Assembly: GCF_963576545.1 (NCBI RefSeq)
Contig: NC_083641.1
Coordinates: 13,758,893 to 13,822,892 of the forward strand
Reading direction: 5' to 3'
DNA from: Limanda limanda
Lineage: Eukaryota > Chordata > Actinopteri > Pleuronectiformes > Pleuronectidae
DNA length: 64,000 nucleotides
Below are positions 1-31,301 of the stretch, one piece after another; position 1 is the first letter of the stretch, and each line of letters opens with the position of its first letter. A program made the translations under genes and the position numbers. The notes under the pieces were generated by a model that saw only the letters and a list, made by a program, of their open reading frames with translations, was not told the origin of the DNA and searched no databases.

Positions 1-551
1 GAATGTATTTGCTCAAACAAATGACCTACATTCAATCAGCCTTCATGTGTGATGCTTTGTTACTGATAAGAAGCCTCAAATGCACAGAACTGAGTTTAAC
101 AAAACCAACTGCAACCTTTACATGCTGATCCACACTTTCTTAAGAGAAATACCTCACAAGCGGTTTAGAATTTGTAACTAATTACTTTATTACTCCTGAT
201 AAATTATTAATTTAGCCATTGTTAATTATTTGTAGGTCATTCTAAGGCAGACTTTGGGTTGTCATGTTGAAAGAAATATTTAGTTTACGTGTAGTGGTGT
301 ATAGTCATTACTATTGAGCCAGTTTTAAGAGTACTTTGACTATGAGCAAGTCCAGATTACTGGTGCGTTCTTCATACATGAAAGACAAACTCAGAAAAAA
401 AGGTCTGGATGAAATTCTCTGAACTTTTTCAGTTCATACAAACAGCTTTACTCTACTTCTGTTTAGTCTGTTTGCATATTTTCGTGTTCCGATTGCACGT
501 GCCGGTTACAGGAAGTGGGGGAAATATTTAGAAGATTGGGCCTGGACATTT
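1..551. other. AT-rich upstream flank, no gene seen
   Basis: No open frame, splice pattern or repeat that I can identify. It ends at the inverted-repeat element that starts at 552. Confidence 0.5.
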
Positions 552-870
552 TAAAGAGATAGTTCACAGAAAAAAATATATTCACTCATTATCTACTCAC
601 CACTATGCTGATGGAGGGGTGGGTGTGAAGTGTTTAAACGGTTTAAATGACTCCGTTTTGAGTCTAATTTGAATGTCGGGGCTTGCGGACACAGGAGCTG
701 TTTTTTTTTTTTTTTTTAACGTTTAAAGAAGTTGTCGACAGTTACTTCAATTGTATTGGATTTGACTGCTACTCTGTTTACCCCGGAAACTCCTTAAGGG
801 TTTTGTGGACACTTCACCCACCCCTCCATCGGCATAGTGCTGAGTAGGTAATGAGTGAACCATCCCTTTA
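552..870. mobile_element. MITE-like element with long terminal inverted repeats
   Basis: The left end (TAAAGAGATAGTTCAC, then a stretch around ACTATGCTGATGGAGGGGTG) reappears as a reverse complement at the right end (CACCCCTCCATCGGCATAGT, then GTGAACCATCCCTTTA). The arms are roughly 70-80 bp and diverged by scattered substitutions; the centre holds a T-run at 701-717. No transposase frame is present, so this is a short non-autonomous DNA element. I could not find a clear target duplication, so the superfamily is open. Similar repeats are common in teleost genomes (from memory). Confidence 0.75.
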
Positions 871-1072
871 TCCCTTAGGTACACAATGCAACAGGGGCCC
901 AACAAAACAAAAACAAAAAACCTGGGGGCTCCAAAACAGATGAATCCGCCCATGTCGAAAAAATCTTTGATTATGCTAATGAACATTATTGAGCTACAAC
1001 CATGGACCCTCATCAATACTGCTAAAACCTTTTTCTGATGATGTTTTCCTACACTTGACATCTATTGCACTT

Positions 1073-1268
1073 CTGTCTGTCCTGGGAGAGGGATCCCTCA
1101 CATGTGGCTCTCTCTGAGGTATCTACGTATTTTTACCTGTTAAAAGGGTTTTAGTAGTTCTTCCTTACTCTTGCTGAGGGTTAAGGACAGTCAGACCATG
1201 TTAAAGCCCTATGAGACAAATTGTGATTTGTGAATATGGGCTATACAAATAAAATTTGATTGATTGAT
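1073..1268 (+). repeat. Dispersed fish repeat with (ATTG)n tail
   Basis: The block starts near CTGTCCTGGGAGAGGGATCC and ends with AATAAAATTTGATTGATTGA. I recognise this layout from many teleost sequences: a conserved body, a segment like GCAAATTGTGATTTGTGA and a short tandem tail. A tandem tail of this kind is typical of the 3' end of a retroposed LINE or SINE. It lies just upstream of the CpG-rich promoter of tiparp. The exact family name needs a repeat-library search. Confidence 0.65.
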
Positions 1269-1379
1269 CTGAGTGTTTTACATGTTACATTTGTACCCGG
1301 ATGTATGTTTTGTTAAATACACATTCCATGTCTAATTTAATTTGGCAGTTGGGGAAGTGTGTTTTACTGGTCTTCACTT

Positions 1380-1884
1380 ATTATTCCATCCGGGGCCCTG
1401 GATAGAGGGCCCGCTCGGGTCTCCACACCCCCATGCAGCTTCCTCCGCCCACCAGCAGACGCCTCCCCTCCCTCGCCCCGCCTCCCTGCAGCGGAGCCCC
1501 GCCTGTCAGCAGGTTACGGGGCGGGGCCTGGCTGCGCGGAGCCGGGAGGCAGCCGCAGCTTGTCTCTCCACAGCTGTGCTCCTCCGCTCTTTGTCGGTCT
1601 GTGTCCTCGGCTCCTGCGGCTCGGTCCTCTCCGCCACACGGACACAAAGAGAGGGACGGGACGGCATGAAGTCACAAGAGACCCGGGCGTGAGAGAGGCG
1701 GAGGCAGCGGCGGCACACGAGCACCGCTAACCGGACCACGGTGGCGTCCAGACACGGAGACCTACCCACCAGGCCTGCTTTCTATCCCCCGGACTGGCCA
1801 CGGAGCTCCGCCGATGTGCGCACTGGATTTTACCCACCAAAGAGAGTCGAGACCAGGGGGAGACGGGCGGAGTTTATCGCGCAG
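1380..1884 (+). promoter_or_regulatory. tiparp: CpG-rich promoter and non-coding first exon of tiparp
   Basis: GC and CpG content rise sharply here compared with both flanks, and no TATA box is evident, which fits a CpG-island promoter with dispersed starts. A good 5' splice site, GCAG|GTAGGG, lies at 1884/1885 and would close a non-coding exon that splices to the acceptor at 2930-2931. The transcription start cannot be fixed from sequence. Open frames across this block are a by-product of high GC and overlap on both strands, so I do not call them genes. Confidence 0.6.
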
Positions 1885-2165
1885 GTAGGGTTTTCTTTAT
1901 GTCGTGTGTGTATCAGAAACACCGCCGGGGTCTCCGTCGTGTTCTTACACCCGGTCGTGTGTTAACAATTGACCCAGCTGCCTGCCCACTGCAGTGCTCC
2001 TCTGACGGGGTTTATTTTTGAAAAAAAGCTTGTGGAAAAAAAGCTCCGGGTGCGTCGAGCAAGTGCTTCCCCGGGACGGAAGCGCTGCTGTGGGGGAGGC
2101 GGTGGAAGAAAGCTCCGGTCGGGGTGCCCCTCGTTTGTCTTTTGTCGCTGCTCCGCCGCAATGCC

Positions 2166-2166
<1 letters not shown>

Positions 2167-2235
<69 letters not shown>
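2167..2235 (+). repeat. (TG)n microsatellite, about 69 bp
   Basis: Pure TG dinucleotide tract lying between the candidate alternative first exons of tiparp. Its frames on both strands are open only because the repeat has no stop codons. Confidence 0.95.
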
Positions 2236-2236
<1 letters not shown>

Positions 2237-2239
2237 GAC

Positions 2240-2590
2240 TGGAGCCTACGTGCAAACTTGCTCGGGCAGCGGTGTGTGAGCGGCACGTAGCCGGCAGTGG
2301 CCTCGTATCGGACCCGTGATCAGAATACCTCGTCCCGGGAGAGAGAGAGGTAGGGAGGGGGGAGAGAGAGAGAGAGAGAGGGGTTTTGTTCCAGCGGTGA
2401 TCGTATCGCTGCTGCTCCCGAGACGCAGCTGTAATTGCGGGCATGACGTTACAGACACCCGGGTAAGAAAAACAGAAAGGAGCCAGAGGACGGTGTCCTG
2501 CTATGATCCGCGTTTTTTTTCCTTTCTTCTCATATGATTAATCTGAGGCTGGTGACTCCGGGCTGAGCTCCCCACGGAGGGTTAGGTAAG
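2240..2590 (+). promoter_or_regulatory. tiparp: Possible alternative first-exon region of tiparp
   Basis: Two more consensus-like donors follow the CpG island: GG|GTAAGA at 2463 and TTAG|GTAAGA at 2586. Either could end an alternative non-coding first exon joined to the 2932 acceptor. A near-CRE sequence, TGACGTTA, lies at 2444-2451. Use of these sites is an inference from splice consensus only. Confidence 0.35.
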
Positions 2591-2956
2591 ACTCTGTTCC
2601 GCTTCGCTTAGCGCCGGGTCCACAGGAGAGTCAGCGGGACAGACTGTTGCTGTAGCCCCCCTGTAGGAGCTCCTCATGTCGGATCACCGGGTTCTATCTG
2701 CAGGGTCGTTACGGGATCACATCGGCGGTAGTGTATTTATTACAGAGGGTAACACACGGGTTTCGTTTCAGTCTTCACGGAGCGATGGTTGTTCCCAGGA
2801 AAGGAAAGACCGATATTTAATAGCTCGTATTAATCATCGCTGTTTACAACCGGATGACTCCACTTTGGAAACTGAAGGATCGGAGGTGTATACTCCCATG
2901 ACTCCCTCTTTCTCTTCTCTTTATCCAACAGGACTGTCGGGGTGTAGGAGACGATC

Positions 2957-21458
<18,502 letters not shown>

Positions 21459-21471
21459 CCCCCCCTGGGAT

Positions 21472-21669
21472 CAGACCTGGATCTGTCTGTATTTGCAAAT
21501 ATTTGCTTATAGCTTGCTTTCATCTCTGTCGGTAGAGTTTGCCACTCGAGATGAAAATCTGGTCTATTGTTGCTTTAGCCAACCCTGTTTGGATCTTGTC
21601 TTTTCACATCTGCTGCAGATCAAAACAAAAGCTATGAAATATTTGCAAATATCGTAAGATCCTGGTCTG
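21472..21669. repeat. Imperfect long inverted repeat in the tiparp 3' UTR
   Basis: The left arm (21472-21528, starting CAGACCTGGATCTG) pairs with the reverse complement of the right arm (21614-21669, ending GATCCTGGTCTG). Both arms contain ATATTTGCAAATA-type cores and AGCTATGA/TTATAGCT sequences. Arms are about 57 bp with a loop of about 85 nt. It could be a short MITE or an RNA hairpin. Confidence 0.65.
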
Positions 21670-22643
21670 TGGCCAACTGTATCCAAAACTAGACTGGACT
21701 TCAGTAAGGAACAACCAGACCAAACTGGAACTATAGCAAAGGACGGCACCTGTTTCCTCCTGCTCGCAGACGTGGACGACAACTGACAGCAGCTGCAACG
21801 CGCTCGACTGGACTCAGATCCCACACTTTGTTATCTAGCTGGAACAGGAGCCTTGTGATGATCATCTGGGAGGATTTGAGCTACCTTTTTTTTTCTGGAA
21901 AAATAACAAACCTAGTCCCCCTTATCATTTTGACTTAGTCGTACGGCTGTATATGAACTCCACATCAGGACAGACGCTGTTGTAGACGGTTAGCATCTCG
22001 TCAGTACTGTGAATGACCGATGGCCCGTTTGATGTTATCCTGAGGAAGCAGAAACCGACCAGTCAGAGGCTTCCGTAGATAAACCAAGGCAACACAGACC
22101 CCCTGTCATTCTCTTGCAAAAAAAAAAAAAAAAAAATCGTAGTGTTTACCCAGCCTCCGGCCCGTATGTTTTTGTTTTTTTTCAAGTGTATGTGCTGCGT
22201 GTTTGAATCTTTTAATTTAGTGGACATGAATCTTGTGGCCTCTTCAACCAGACAACGGACGTGAGTTTCAGTGGGACTTCTCCCCAATGGACATCCACAC
22301 ATTCAAAAAAATCTCCAGGAAGAGGTTTCACAACAAGCAAGTGCTGTTCGCAGGTTGGCTTTTTTTTTTTTGTCTTCGCCACTTTGACTCCTCGCAGGGG
22401 ACTGAAGAGTGTACAGCTTCCCCACCGAGACCCGACCACGACTATGCTGCAGCTGCGGCGGCACTTAAGCTTTCTGTCAGCGAACCCCCTGAAACTCATC
22501 TCTCTTGGACTGCTCTCTCGCTCAGAGACAGTAGACATGTTTTACTGAGACAAACTGTACAGACGTTCTCTGTTTATATTTGAACTGTGTGCCTTTTGTT
22601 CATAAAAATGTTTATTTATGTTAGTTTAATGTAACATTGATTA

Positions 22644-22649
22644 AATAAA
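22644..22649 (+). terminator. tiparp: Polyadenylation signal AATAAA of tiparp
   Basis: Canonical AATAAA in an AU-rich setting, followed by A-rich sequence. It is the best signal downstream of the stop codon. Confidence 0.7.
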
Positions 22650-22959
22650 CAAACTAAAAGAGAAAAAACGATTACCTGCTGAAGTTGGTGCTTTATTCAA
22701 ATCATGTAAATTCACATTTATTAGACACAGTAATTGCTTTTTTTTTTAGCCAGCCTGATATTCCTGTAATCATTTGGTGAATCTGAGAGGGATCAGTGGA
22801 GGACGTTGAATTAGCTCACTGCAAAATGACAATAATACAGACTTCATGCATTAGACACTCAATTATAAAATGCATATAATATTCGCAACTGCAACTCCTT
22901 AATCCAAACTAAACACAAACGTTATTTTGCGTTTTTCAGGTTGTGCATTTCTCTGTCCC

Positions 22960-23270
22960 AGTCAAGTAAACATGACATCTCAAGAACACTGAGGGAATTT
23001 TTAATACCTTGTTACAAATGTTCTTTTTGAGTCAAGTATGAATAAATTGGATTTTGGTGCCCAAAGGTCAAGGTGACTGAGATCTTACGAAACGCTTGGG
23101 TTGCCTTGTGAACACGATATGTCAAGAACACCTTGAGGGCTTTGCCTTGAATGTGGTACAAATTCTCTTTTGGACTCAAAGTTGAACTGATTTGATTTTA
23201 ATGGTTGAAGGTCAAAATGTATGCAGACTGAATCTGCTCTGGTTGGAGGAGGCCTACTGGCACATTTCTG
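22960..23270 (+). repeat. Dispersed repeat, family A (copy 1)
   Basis: Sentence-like internal motifs (AAGAACACTGAGGG, AAGGTCAAGGTGACTGAG, AAGAACACCTTGAGGGC, GAAGGTCAAAATG) repeat in tandem-like fashion and match a second block at 58470-58830 in style and wording. Similar arrays are frequent in teleosts. No coding frame. Confidence 0.5.
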
Positions 23271-25111
23271 AGTTGCATGAGAAAATCGATATCACACTCT
23301 AAAGTAAAAATGAAACTAGTGGCAGCTTAGCATTAATAAATGAAAACAGGAAACAGCTCGCCTAACCCACGCTAACAAAATCCCCTTAACACTTCTTGTT
23401 ATATCTAAAAGTGTAAATATAGTGAGATAAATTAACATACTGTTGTTTTCTTGGGTTGATAGCATCGGCAGACAACCACACCAGGAAGTAGTCCCATCCC
23501 ACCCCAAAAAAGATGTTTCCTTGTAACGATGAATTGTGGTTTTTACTCTTTAGTGAGTATTATAAAACTATATATATCCTCTCCGTCTGCCACCCCCACC
23601 CACAGCCCCAACAAACCCCAGCAGTGTATTATCTGAGTGCCATGTCTAATGCGGTCCAGAGGGAGGCCGGGGCGGAGGTATGGCCGCCTAACCCGGCCCA
23701 GAGACACAGCTCACATGGGCCAAACAGCAGATCTCAACCACCACCTCCACCCTCCCCCTCCTCCTCCTCCCCATTCACTTCTCATTTCTCAGACAAACAC
23801 CTCCCTCCTGCCGTATCTTTCACTTCATCTGTTGTCTGCCTGTGCCTAATTCCTTTTTTACCTCGCTCTCCTTTCACCTCTCCCTCGTGTGTTTTAATGG
23901 GCAGGTTTTATTTGTTACCAGGGCCACAGGTACCACAGAGAGCAACACGCTCACGTCCTCACTATTTTTTATGTTTCCTTTTTTTCATCTTTTTTGGTGA
24001 CTGGAAGTTTGGAAAATACACTAAATAATTTTTTCAGTCAAAAGCTGGATTATAAGATACCTCCCTCATATCGGTTTGTATCTAAATATAACGCTACAGC
24101 AAGAAAACAGTTCACTTAGCTCAGCACAGACTGGAAACATTGACAAACAGCTATGGCTGACTTTGACCTTTAGAGCTCACTCATCATGTTCTCCTTTCTT
24201 TAACGTGCACAAAAACAAAAGTGTAAAAATAAAAAATGAGTGGGTTTCACTCAAGCGTTATGATCCAGGCTGTTTCTTGGCCAGGTGCAGTTACTTCCTG
24301 GAGCCTCACCCTTTTCTCACTGAGACTTCACTCCACACACAAACTAACCATTTAAACAGAGGAGGTGGTAGTTTTATGAGCTGATTCAAAGATGAGTTGA
24401 CTCTTTGTTTAAAATACACTTATTAATAAATTCACTTTTTATTTATTTCACAGCGACAGTGCTCATGAATTAATAGACACTATAAATGTATAAATAACCA
24501 TGAATAAACACAATAGCTGATAAAAGCAACGAAATAATCAGCATTTGAAATACATTATAAAATCCCAACAATACAATGCAACAATAATAATAATGGACAT
24601 TCACCATTTAGCCTTTAGAATTTCATGTTGTGCTTATTATTTGAACGAAAACAAATAATCATAATCATAATGAACCAGCTTTGTGGTTATGGGTCAATTA
24701 AAAAATATATTTTAAAAGGTTTTTTTTCTAAATAAAAAATAGATTTGAACAAAATACAGCATTAAATTGATTGAAAGTTAGTAATGCGTTTATCTGTAAG
24801 TGTGAATCCTCATCCAGCACATGTTTCAGTGCTGCCCCTTACCCCCATTCCACCCTACGAGTCCCCCCCCCCGACCCCTCCTGTCTGCCTCTGACTCCCT
24901 CCGGCCCACTCTGTGCTCAGGCCTCGGGTCAATAGGTCGTGTAGGCCTGCTCGCTCTTTGGCAGAGGGAAGTGGACGAGAGAGACCGGGAGGGGAAGAGG
25001 AGGAGGAGGAGTTATTTTGCTCTCTCTCTTCGTGCCTCCTCCCTGAGCTGCGTGCCTGTCTGCTCTTCTCGTGTGCATGCGAGATCGCGCAGGTTGCCCT
25101 CAGTTTGCCCC

Positions 25112-25156
<45 letters not shown>

Positions 25157-28100
25157 CTAGCCTCCCCCTCTTAATCTCTCAAACAGCCTATCATTGTTTC
25201 TTTCCACTTTTTCCCCTCCACCTTTCCTATCCCATCTTCTCCAACCTGCCCCCTCTCATCAGCTCTTATAACAGCCTAAAATCCTTGTGCCCTCTCATCT
25301 TAATGCCCCCCCCCCCCCCCTCTCTCTCTCTCTCTCACTCTGTGTCTCTGTGAGTCATGCAGCGGGCACTGGTCGGGTTTATTTGCCTGACTGCCCTCCA
25401 GGAATTGCTGCTGGCTCACAGAAAGCACATCTTTGTAGACCTGCTGCTGGCCGAGGTTACGAGAGGAGAGGCAGACAGAGGAAAAGAGGGAGAGAAGAAG
25501 ATGCGAGAGATGAGGGGGGGATAAAAAAAAACAAAGAGGAAAAATGAGGTTGAAAGGAGTGTGTGGTTGGGGATAGAAGATAAAGTATTTCCTTCATAAG
25601 AGCAATGTCAGAACTTTATTATTATTCAGAAGGGTCACGATCACAGTTTGATGTGTGACGCAGCTCCACTACAAACACATGTGTGTTTTAAAACTGCAGC
25701 TTCCACATCTGAAGCACGACTGAACAGAGACCGGGCTTCTCTCCAACAGCGTCAAAATAATTCTGGATTCATAATTCATGTGGGTCTCATTGTGCATTAG
25801 ATCCAAACGCACACACACACACACACTCACTCAATTTTCAGTTCGAGTCAAGCTTATTAAACTCTCCAATCTAAATTATTCAGAGTGTAGAAAAGGTTTT
25901 TTTTCAGTGAAAAGAAACATGACAGTTAAACACTCTGATTTGTAACAAGCACACACAGACAAACACAGTTCTGTAATGGCTGCACTAGACTTGCAGTGAT
26001 GTTTGAGCTTCTCTAACAGATGAGGCTGTTTGAAAAGCAGCAGAACATCACCTCAGCTCATCTGCAGCACAACTGGGAACCGAGCGTGCGCACAAACATT
26101 TTCTCCACATGAGAAACACTCACAGAGAAAGTCAAACAGATGTAACCTCCGAATCCAACTATTCACACACATGATTTTCACTTCTAAAATACAGGAAATG
26201 AACCAATCAGCGCTCATAAAAATTGAGAACAATCGCTTTAAAAAGAGTCTTATCTGCAGAGAAACAGGAAGATTTCAATAATTTGTTGAAAAAAGCAGAA
26301 GAGGACTCGCACACAGAAGGAACAATTTATTCAACACATTTTGTGTATTACTCCAGAATTCATGGTATTTAGATTTTATCACATTTCTTTTGTGGTGATT
26401 ATTATTATTATTATATTCTAAAATCAGAGATTCAGTTGCTTCTAAGAGCCGCTCCTTCGTTCCTCTGTTCTCTGCAGCCCAAACTCTGCACAGGTTTCAA
26501 ACTGTAGCCCCGTACTTCCGGCTTAAGCTTTTTCATATTGCTCTAATATCTCCAACTCTCACACACATACCGGCCTGCATGCAGACACATGCACTCTGGA
26601 GCTTGCATGTATGTGTTTATTTTTTACACACACTCACTCACACGCATGTATCTGCAAATATCTAAGCTTTGGTCTGTATTAAAACCAAATATCTCGTTCC
26701 ACCTCTCACACACATGTGCGAATAAGCAGGCCGACATGCATGCACAAGAGTACTCACTCAGACTCACACACACACACACACACACACACACTCTTCCTGC
26801 ATTAAGCCTGGTTCCATATTGCTCCACCGATGCCCAGCTGCAACCAATGAACATTCCAGTTACAGTTTTTTTTTCCTCCCTTGCTCTCTATCATTTCAAA
26901 TTTCAGCTCTAAGCCTTTTATAAAGTCAGCGGCCAAATATGGTCAGGCTTGTGTCATGAACTTTGCGCGACCTTCTCCAACGTCACAGAGATCGTGACCT
27001 TTAAGACCCCTGCCTCAGGCTGGGCTTAAGGCTTTGTTTTGCATGACCACGGAGATAAGACAGGCGTGCGTGTGCACACTGTAGCGGGCAGATCCTACAA
27101 AAAGTTTTATGACCTGTGTCTCCCCAAATGTTCTGGACCCTTTAGTGGCTCATTTTACTGCTTCTTCATCCTCGGATCATGGCTTTCTAATTAACTCCAG
27201 CATTCTTTTTCTTACTGTTGTTTTATCACTTCCTCTTTAAAAGATTTAGGGAAACGGATTCATCGCAGTTGTAATTTCCTCCAGCCAGCAGGTTTTATAT
27301 CTTAACAGGTGATAGTGCAGTCTGACAGCTAACAAGCCAACGACCACAGAACATTCACCTGTCGTCTCCCCGGTGGTTAAGTTCACTACAATGGAAATTA
27401 TCCTTGTCAATTACTCAAGACTTGTTTGCAATCATGAAACAAATAGAAGGCAACACCAGTGTGTGCCAAGACACGACATGTGAGATAGACACTATAATGA
27501 CACCCTAACGTCTCTGAGCCACCTGAGTTTAATTGATATTTCCTGCTGGTGCAGTCTCATCATAACGAAGCATGAAAGTGCAAAACACGTGCAGGTGGTA
27601 AAAAAAATAAAGAATAGCCCATATACCCACTGTTCTTCTGAGCCGATACAAATATGGTTTCAGTCTCCGTTTGTGCGTCCAGCATCTCTGTGGCTCTGCG
27701 CCACCAGTCCTCGACATCTCCTGTTTATCTGATTATGGTTCGGGGGACTTGAGACTGGCAGGGAGACGGACGTGAGGAAGAGGAGGAGGAGGCAGGGAGG
27801 GATAGAGAGACAAAAGTTGTTTTTCAGATATGAACTCTGGAAAATGTCTTTGAAAATTGGTTGCGGCCATTTTCCGTGTGAAGTTTTTCCGTATGAAGAA
27901 CGCAGCAGGAGGTTGTCTGGGTCAGACCCACGTTCACTGCAACAGAAGAATGTTCGGAATATTCCGGCGAGGGGGGGGCGCCCGGAGCAGGCAGGAGAAT
28001 AAACATGTTTACAGCACGTCAGGACCACAGTCAGACCTCATCGCCGAAAGCTCTCTTTTTCATTTCTGTGTCTGTTGCGTGTTTCAATCGTTGTCAACAC

Positions 28101-28765
28101 CAGAGTGAAGCTCGGGGTCCCCCCCCCCCCCGTGAAACTGTGTTGTTTTATCTTAACCCAGCCCACACTGTGGATTTTCCAGTTGTAAACTTCCTGAAAG
28201 ATTAGTAGTTTCCAGTTCTGGTTACGTCTACCAGTGACAATAAAAGTCAGGGCTTCATAGACTCTGCAGCACAGTGTCCACACATTGTGAGAATTACGAG
28301 AGGAAAAAAAACACAATAACCAGATAATCTAATCACCAATCCCTGGCTCTAAATTTCATTTCAAATCCCTGTGCTCTTGAGATGTGAGTGATTTTTTTGT
28401 CATTTTGCTTGTTCATAAACCTATTAGCCGTCTGGAAGGTGAACAAAACCTTCATTGGTTTGATAGAAATGTGCTGTTGGTGTGGTTCAGGCTCTGGGAT
28501 GGTTAGCTCACAGTGAGCACACAACACATTATTGTAGTCGGTGCCATGTTGTTCCATTACAGGACTGAACAGTTGCTACACATGAAATTTGCATGTGTCT
28601 ACATTCCCTGTGCTTTGTTTTGTTCTATTAATAAGTGGCAAGTTCGAGGAAGTAATTACCACAGATACGTGTCGGATGGGAAAGTCTCCATCATGAATGT
28701 GAATGTGTGTCCGGGAGGAACGTTTATGAGACATGACGCAAGAAACAACCAATTAAATGTCGGTG
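23271..28765. other. Intergenic stretch without a recognised gene
   Basis: It holds a (CT)n tract at 25111-25153, a C-run followed by CT at 25308-25336, a (CA)n tract at 26767-26790 and AT-rich sequence around 24,400-24,760. Open frames here are short, biased by simple sequence and lack splice or homology support. Confidence 0.6.
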
Positions 28766-28953
28766 CAGATCCGGATCTGGGGGGAGGAGCCAGGATGTTC
28801 TTTTTTAGGTTCTTTAACATTTTCATTGATTTCTCAGAGGGTAATTCATGGATCTTGATATTTATTTGTGTGCAAATTGGTGCAGATCCAACTAAAATCC
28901 AGATTTAATGAATTTAAATGTGGTTTCATAAATGGACTGTTGGAAATTGGCAG
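28766..28953 (+). repeat. Dispersed repeat, family B (copy 1)
   Basis: Contains GGTGCAGATCCGGATC, TTCATGGATCTTGATA, AATTGGTGCAGATCC, and AATTTAAATGTGGTTTCAT followed by GGACTGTTGG. The same phrases in the same order recur at 44140-44430 and 56770-57080, and in reverse at 30150-30905. The 131-codon frame at 28513-28908 runs into this repeat and is not a gene. Confidence 0.65.
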
Positions 28954-30149
28954 AGATCTAAGATAAGCTGTAGCTCTGTTGAGGAAATTCACTATTTACA
29001 CAGCAGCACAAGGAAGTAGCAGCAAAAGAGGAAATATAGTAAGAATAATAGTATGAATAGAAATTATATATATATAATAAAAGTAGAACTAATACATACA
29101 AGGCTGTTTTTTAAAAATGTGCAATATAATGATAGGATCAAGGTTGTTCCATTTTCCATGCGGTGGTTCTTTCTTTCTGCAGTCTACTGAGCACCCTTCT
29201 TGTTATACTGAATGAATGGAAAGTGAATTTCACTTATCACACAACAGAAACATTAAAGAGCCCATTTCAAGCTAAATCTCCCACTTTAAATGTAATGGTG
29301 ATAAAACACATACGACAGAGGTGGAATATGTGATATGTCCTCATGACCTCATGTACCTGAAGGCCGATCTCCTTTAAAACCAAATATATGCAAAGTTGCA
29401 TGTGATACCATCTTAGGATATGAGTTATGCAAAGTTGTTGTTGAGTTATTGTTTCTTTGAAGATAAATAATAACTCTATTAAGTATCATATGTACCATGA
29501 TCACTTTTAAGAAATCTCTAAAGGTGTAGGAATTAGGTTTTTGCCACCCTCTCTCTCTCTCTCTCTGTAGCCATGTTCTCTTATTCAAACGCGTGAGAAT
29601 CAGGTAGTTTCTTCTCTCTCCGATCCAACCATGTATAATGTGGCCTTTCGAGGAAGACAGGATAGACGGCGTCAAACGTATTCACACAAGGCCTCTAGTA
29701 AAATTCTAAGGATGTTCGCTCATGTGTGTGTGCAACCATGTATGTTCGGGTGCATCTGCCTGCCCGTGTGTCTGTTGGAAGTTCAAAAGGTTAATTGTGC
29801 CATATGGCGAGTGCATGCGTGCAAGCGCATTTATGCCAGTGTGCATGCAAAGCGAACTCGTCTGTGCCGGGTTCAAAAGGTTAGCCGTGCCACAGTGCAG
29901 CAGATCCTGCCTTAATAATTGAGGCTTAACAAGCACATGGTAAAACATCATGATCCCCTCTCGCAGTCAGTCATGGCTCAGACATGAGAGCGGCAAAAGA
30001 GCAGCTTGTTTGTACAAACTCAATTATTCACCACTTCATGGGCCCAATGTGAACCCAGTCTCATTTTCCACTCACCTGGAAAGTTCCTCTTTTGTGGTCC
30101 GACTGGGAATTTTAGTTATTTGTTCTTAGTTTCTCCTCATATATTCAAA
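28954..30149. other. Intergenic stretch, nothing recognised
   Basis: Mostly AT-rich with a short (CT)n at 29550-29566. Around 29,780-29,885 GTTCAAAAGGTTA occurs twice about 90 bp apart. No gene evidence. Confidence 0.5.
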
Positions 30150-30905
30150 CTAGAATAGTAGAACCCATACCGGCTGCGCCAAGGCCCAACAGTCCACTTC
30201 AGTCAAGCAGCACCAAATTTCAACCAAGTTAAATATCAGTCCTGTCGTGAGTTATTATCTGAGAAATCAGCAAAATGTCAAAAAAACACCCAATCTTCTA
30301 ATGTTTAATAAAGTCTTAAAAATCCCTTCATCCACAATAAGTTTCGTGGTAATCCATTTAGAAGTTTTTGTGTGATTCTGCTAAATATCAAACAAACAAG
30401 GGCCAGCAGTTCCCTTATGAAACCACATTGACATCCAGATTTTGATCTTGATTTGCACACTTCCTGGATCCACACCAAAATTGGATCAGGTCTTCCCTGA
30501 CCCATACCACATCCTTCCACCAAGTTTTGTGGCAATTACTCTGGTACTTATTATGAAATCTTGTTTACAAACAAACAAACTAGTAAGTTGCTCAGAGTGC
30601 ACATCTCTACCAAGGCCAAGAAGTCCCCTCATTAAACAACATTTAAATTCACTAGATCCAGATTTTTATTTGGATCTGCACCAAAAAGCACCCACTGATG
30701 AATATCAGTCCACTAAACATGTCTGATTTTTATCATCAAGAACCATGAATATCTTAGCAATGTTAAAGAAAGTGAAAAGAAGAAAATCCTGAATCCGCTC
30801 CCTGATGCAGATCCGTGCCAAAATCGAATGAATTCTTTCTCATGTTGTGTTGCTTCACTCTGCAAAATGTCTTGAAAATCCGGCCAACAAACAAGCAAAC
30901 ATATA
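30150..30905 (-). repeat. Dispersed repeat, family B, reverse orientation, partly tandem
   Basis: The reverse complement reads TTGGTGGAAGGATGTGGTAT, then GGGTCAGGGAAGA, and AATTTAAATGTTGTTTAATG, matching the family B copies elsewhere. At least two units seem to be stacked, since the Lys-rich phrase CCAAGGCC(C/A)A followed by AGTCC, and the GATCCAGATTT phrase, occur more than once. No coding function. Confidence 0.6.
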
Positions 30906-31166
30906 AACAAACAAACAAACATAACCTGTTGGGAGATAAGGAGGCGGTACTGTACAGTATAGTGGGATCAACCTTGTGACATTTCAGCCACGCTAAAGAA
31001 CCTGGAATCTTATCTCACGCTCATGCCACGACTAAGGAAGTAGTCCTATCTTACTTAACATTCATTCCTGCTGTGCTGCCTGTCGGCTGAACACTGAGTC
31101 ATAAACCAGCAGGACGAGTCTGAGATTCAAAGGGATTACAAAAAATAATAATTGGTAAAGTCATTT

Positions 31167-31301
<135 letters not shown>

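Larger units (their letters stand above)
21459..22670 (+). other. tiparp: tiparp 3' UTR
   Basis: About 1.2 kb from the stop codon to just past the AATAAA at 22644-22649. It carries a long inverted repeat (21472-21669), an A-run at 22118-22136, a T-run near 22361 and an AU-rich patch with ATTTA at 22614-22618, the kind of element seen in short-lived, inducible mRNAs. The exact cleavage site is not visible. Confidence 0.75.

Noticed and set aside
1342..1769. Overlapping frames of 78-123 codons in the CpG island
   Set aside because: Open on both strands due to high GC; no conserved peptide, and the block fits a non-coding first exon.
28513..28908. 131-codon plus-strand frame
   Set aside because: Its second half is dispersed repeat family B and the first half has no conserved features.
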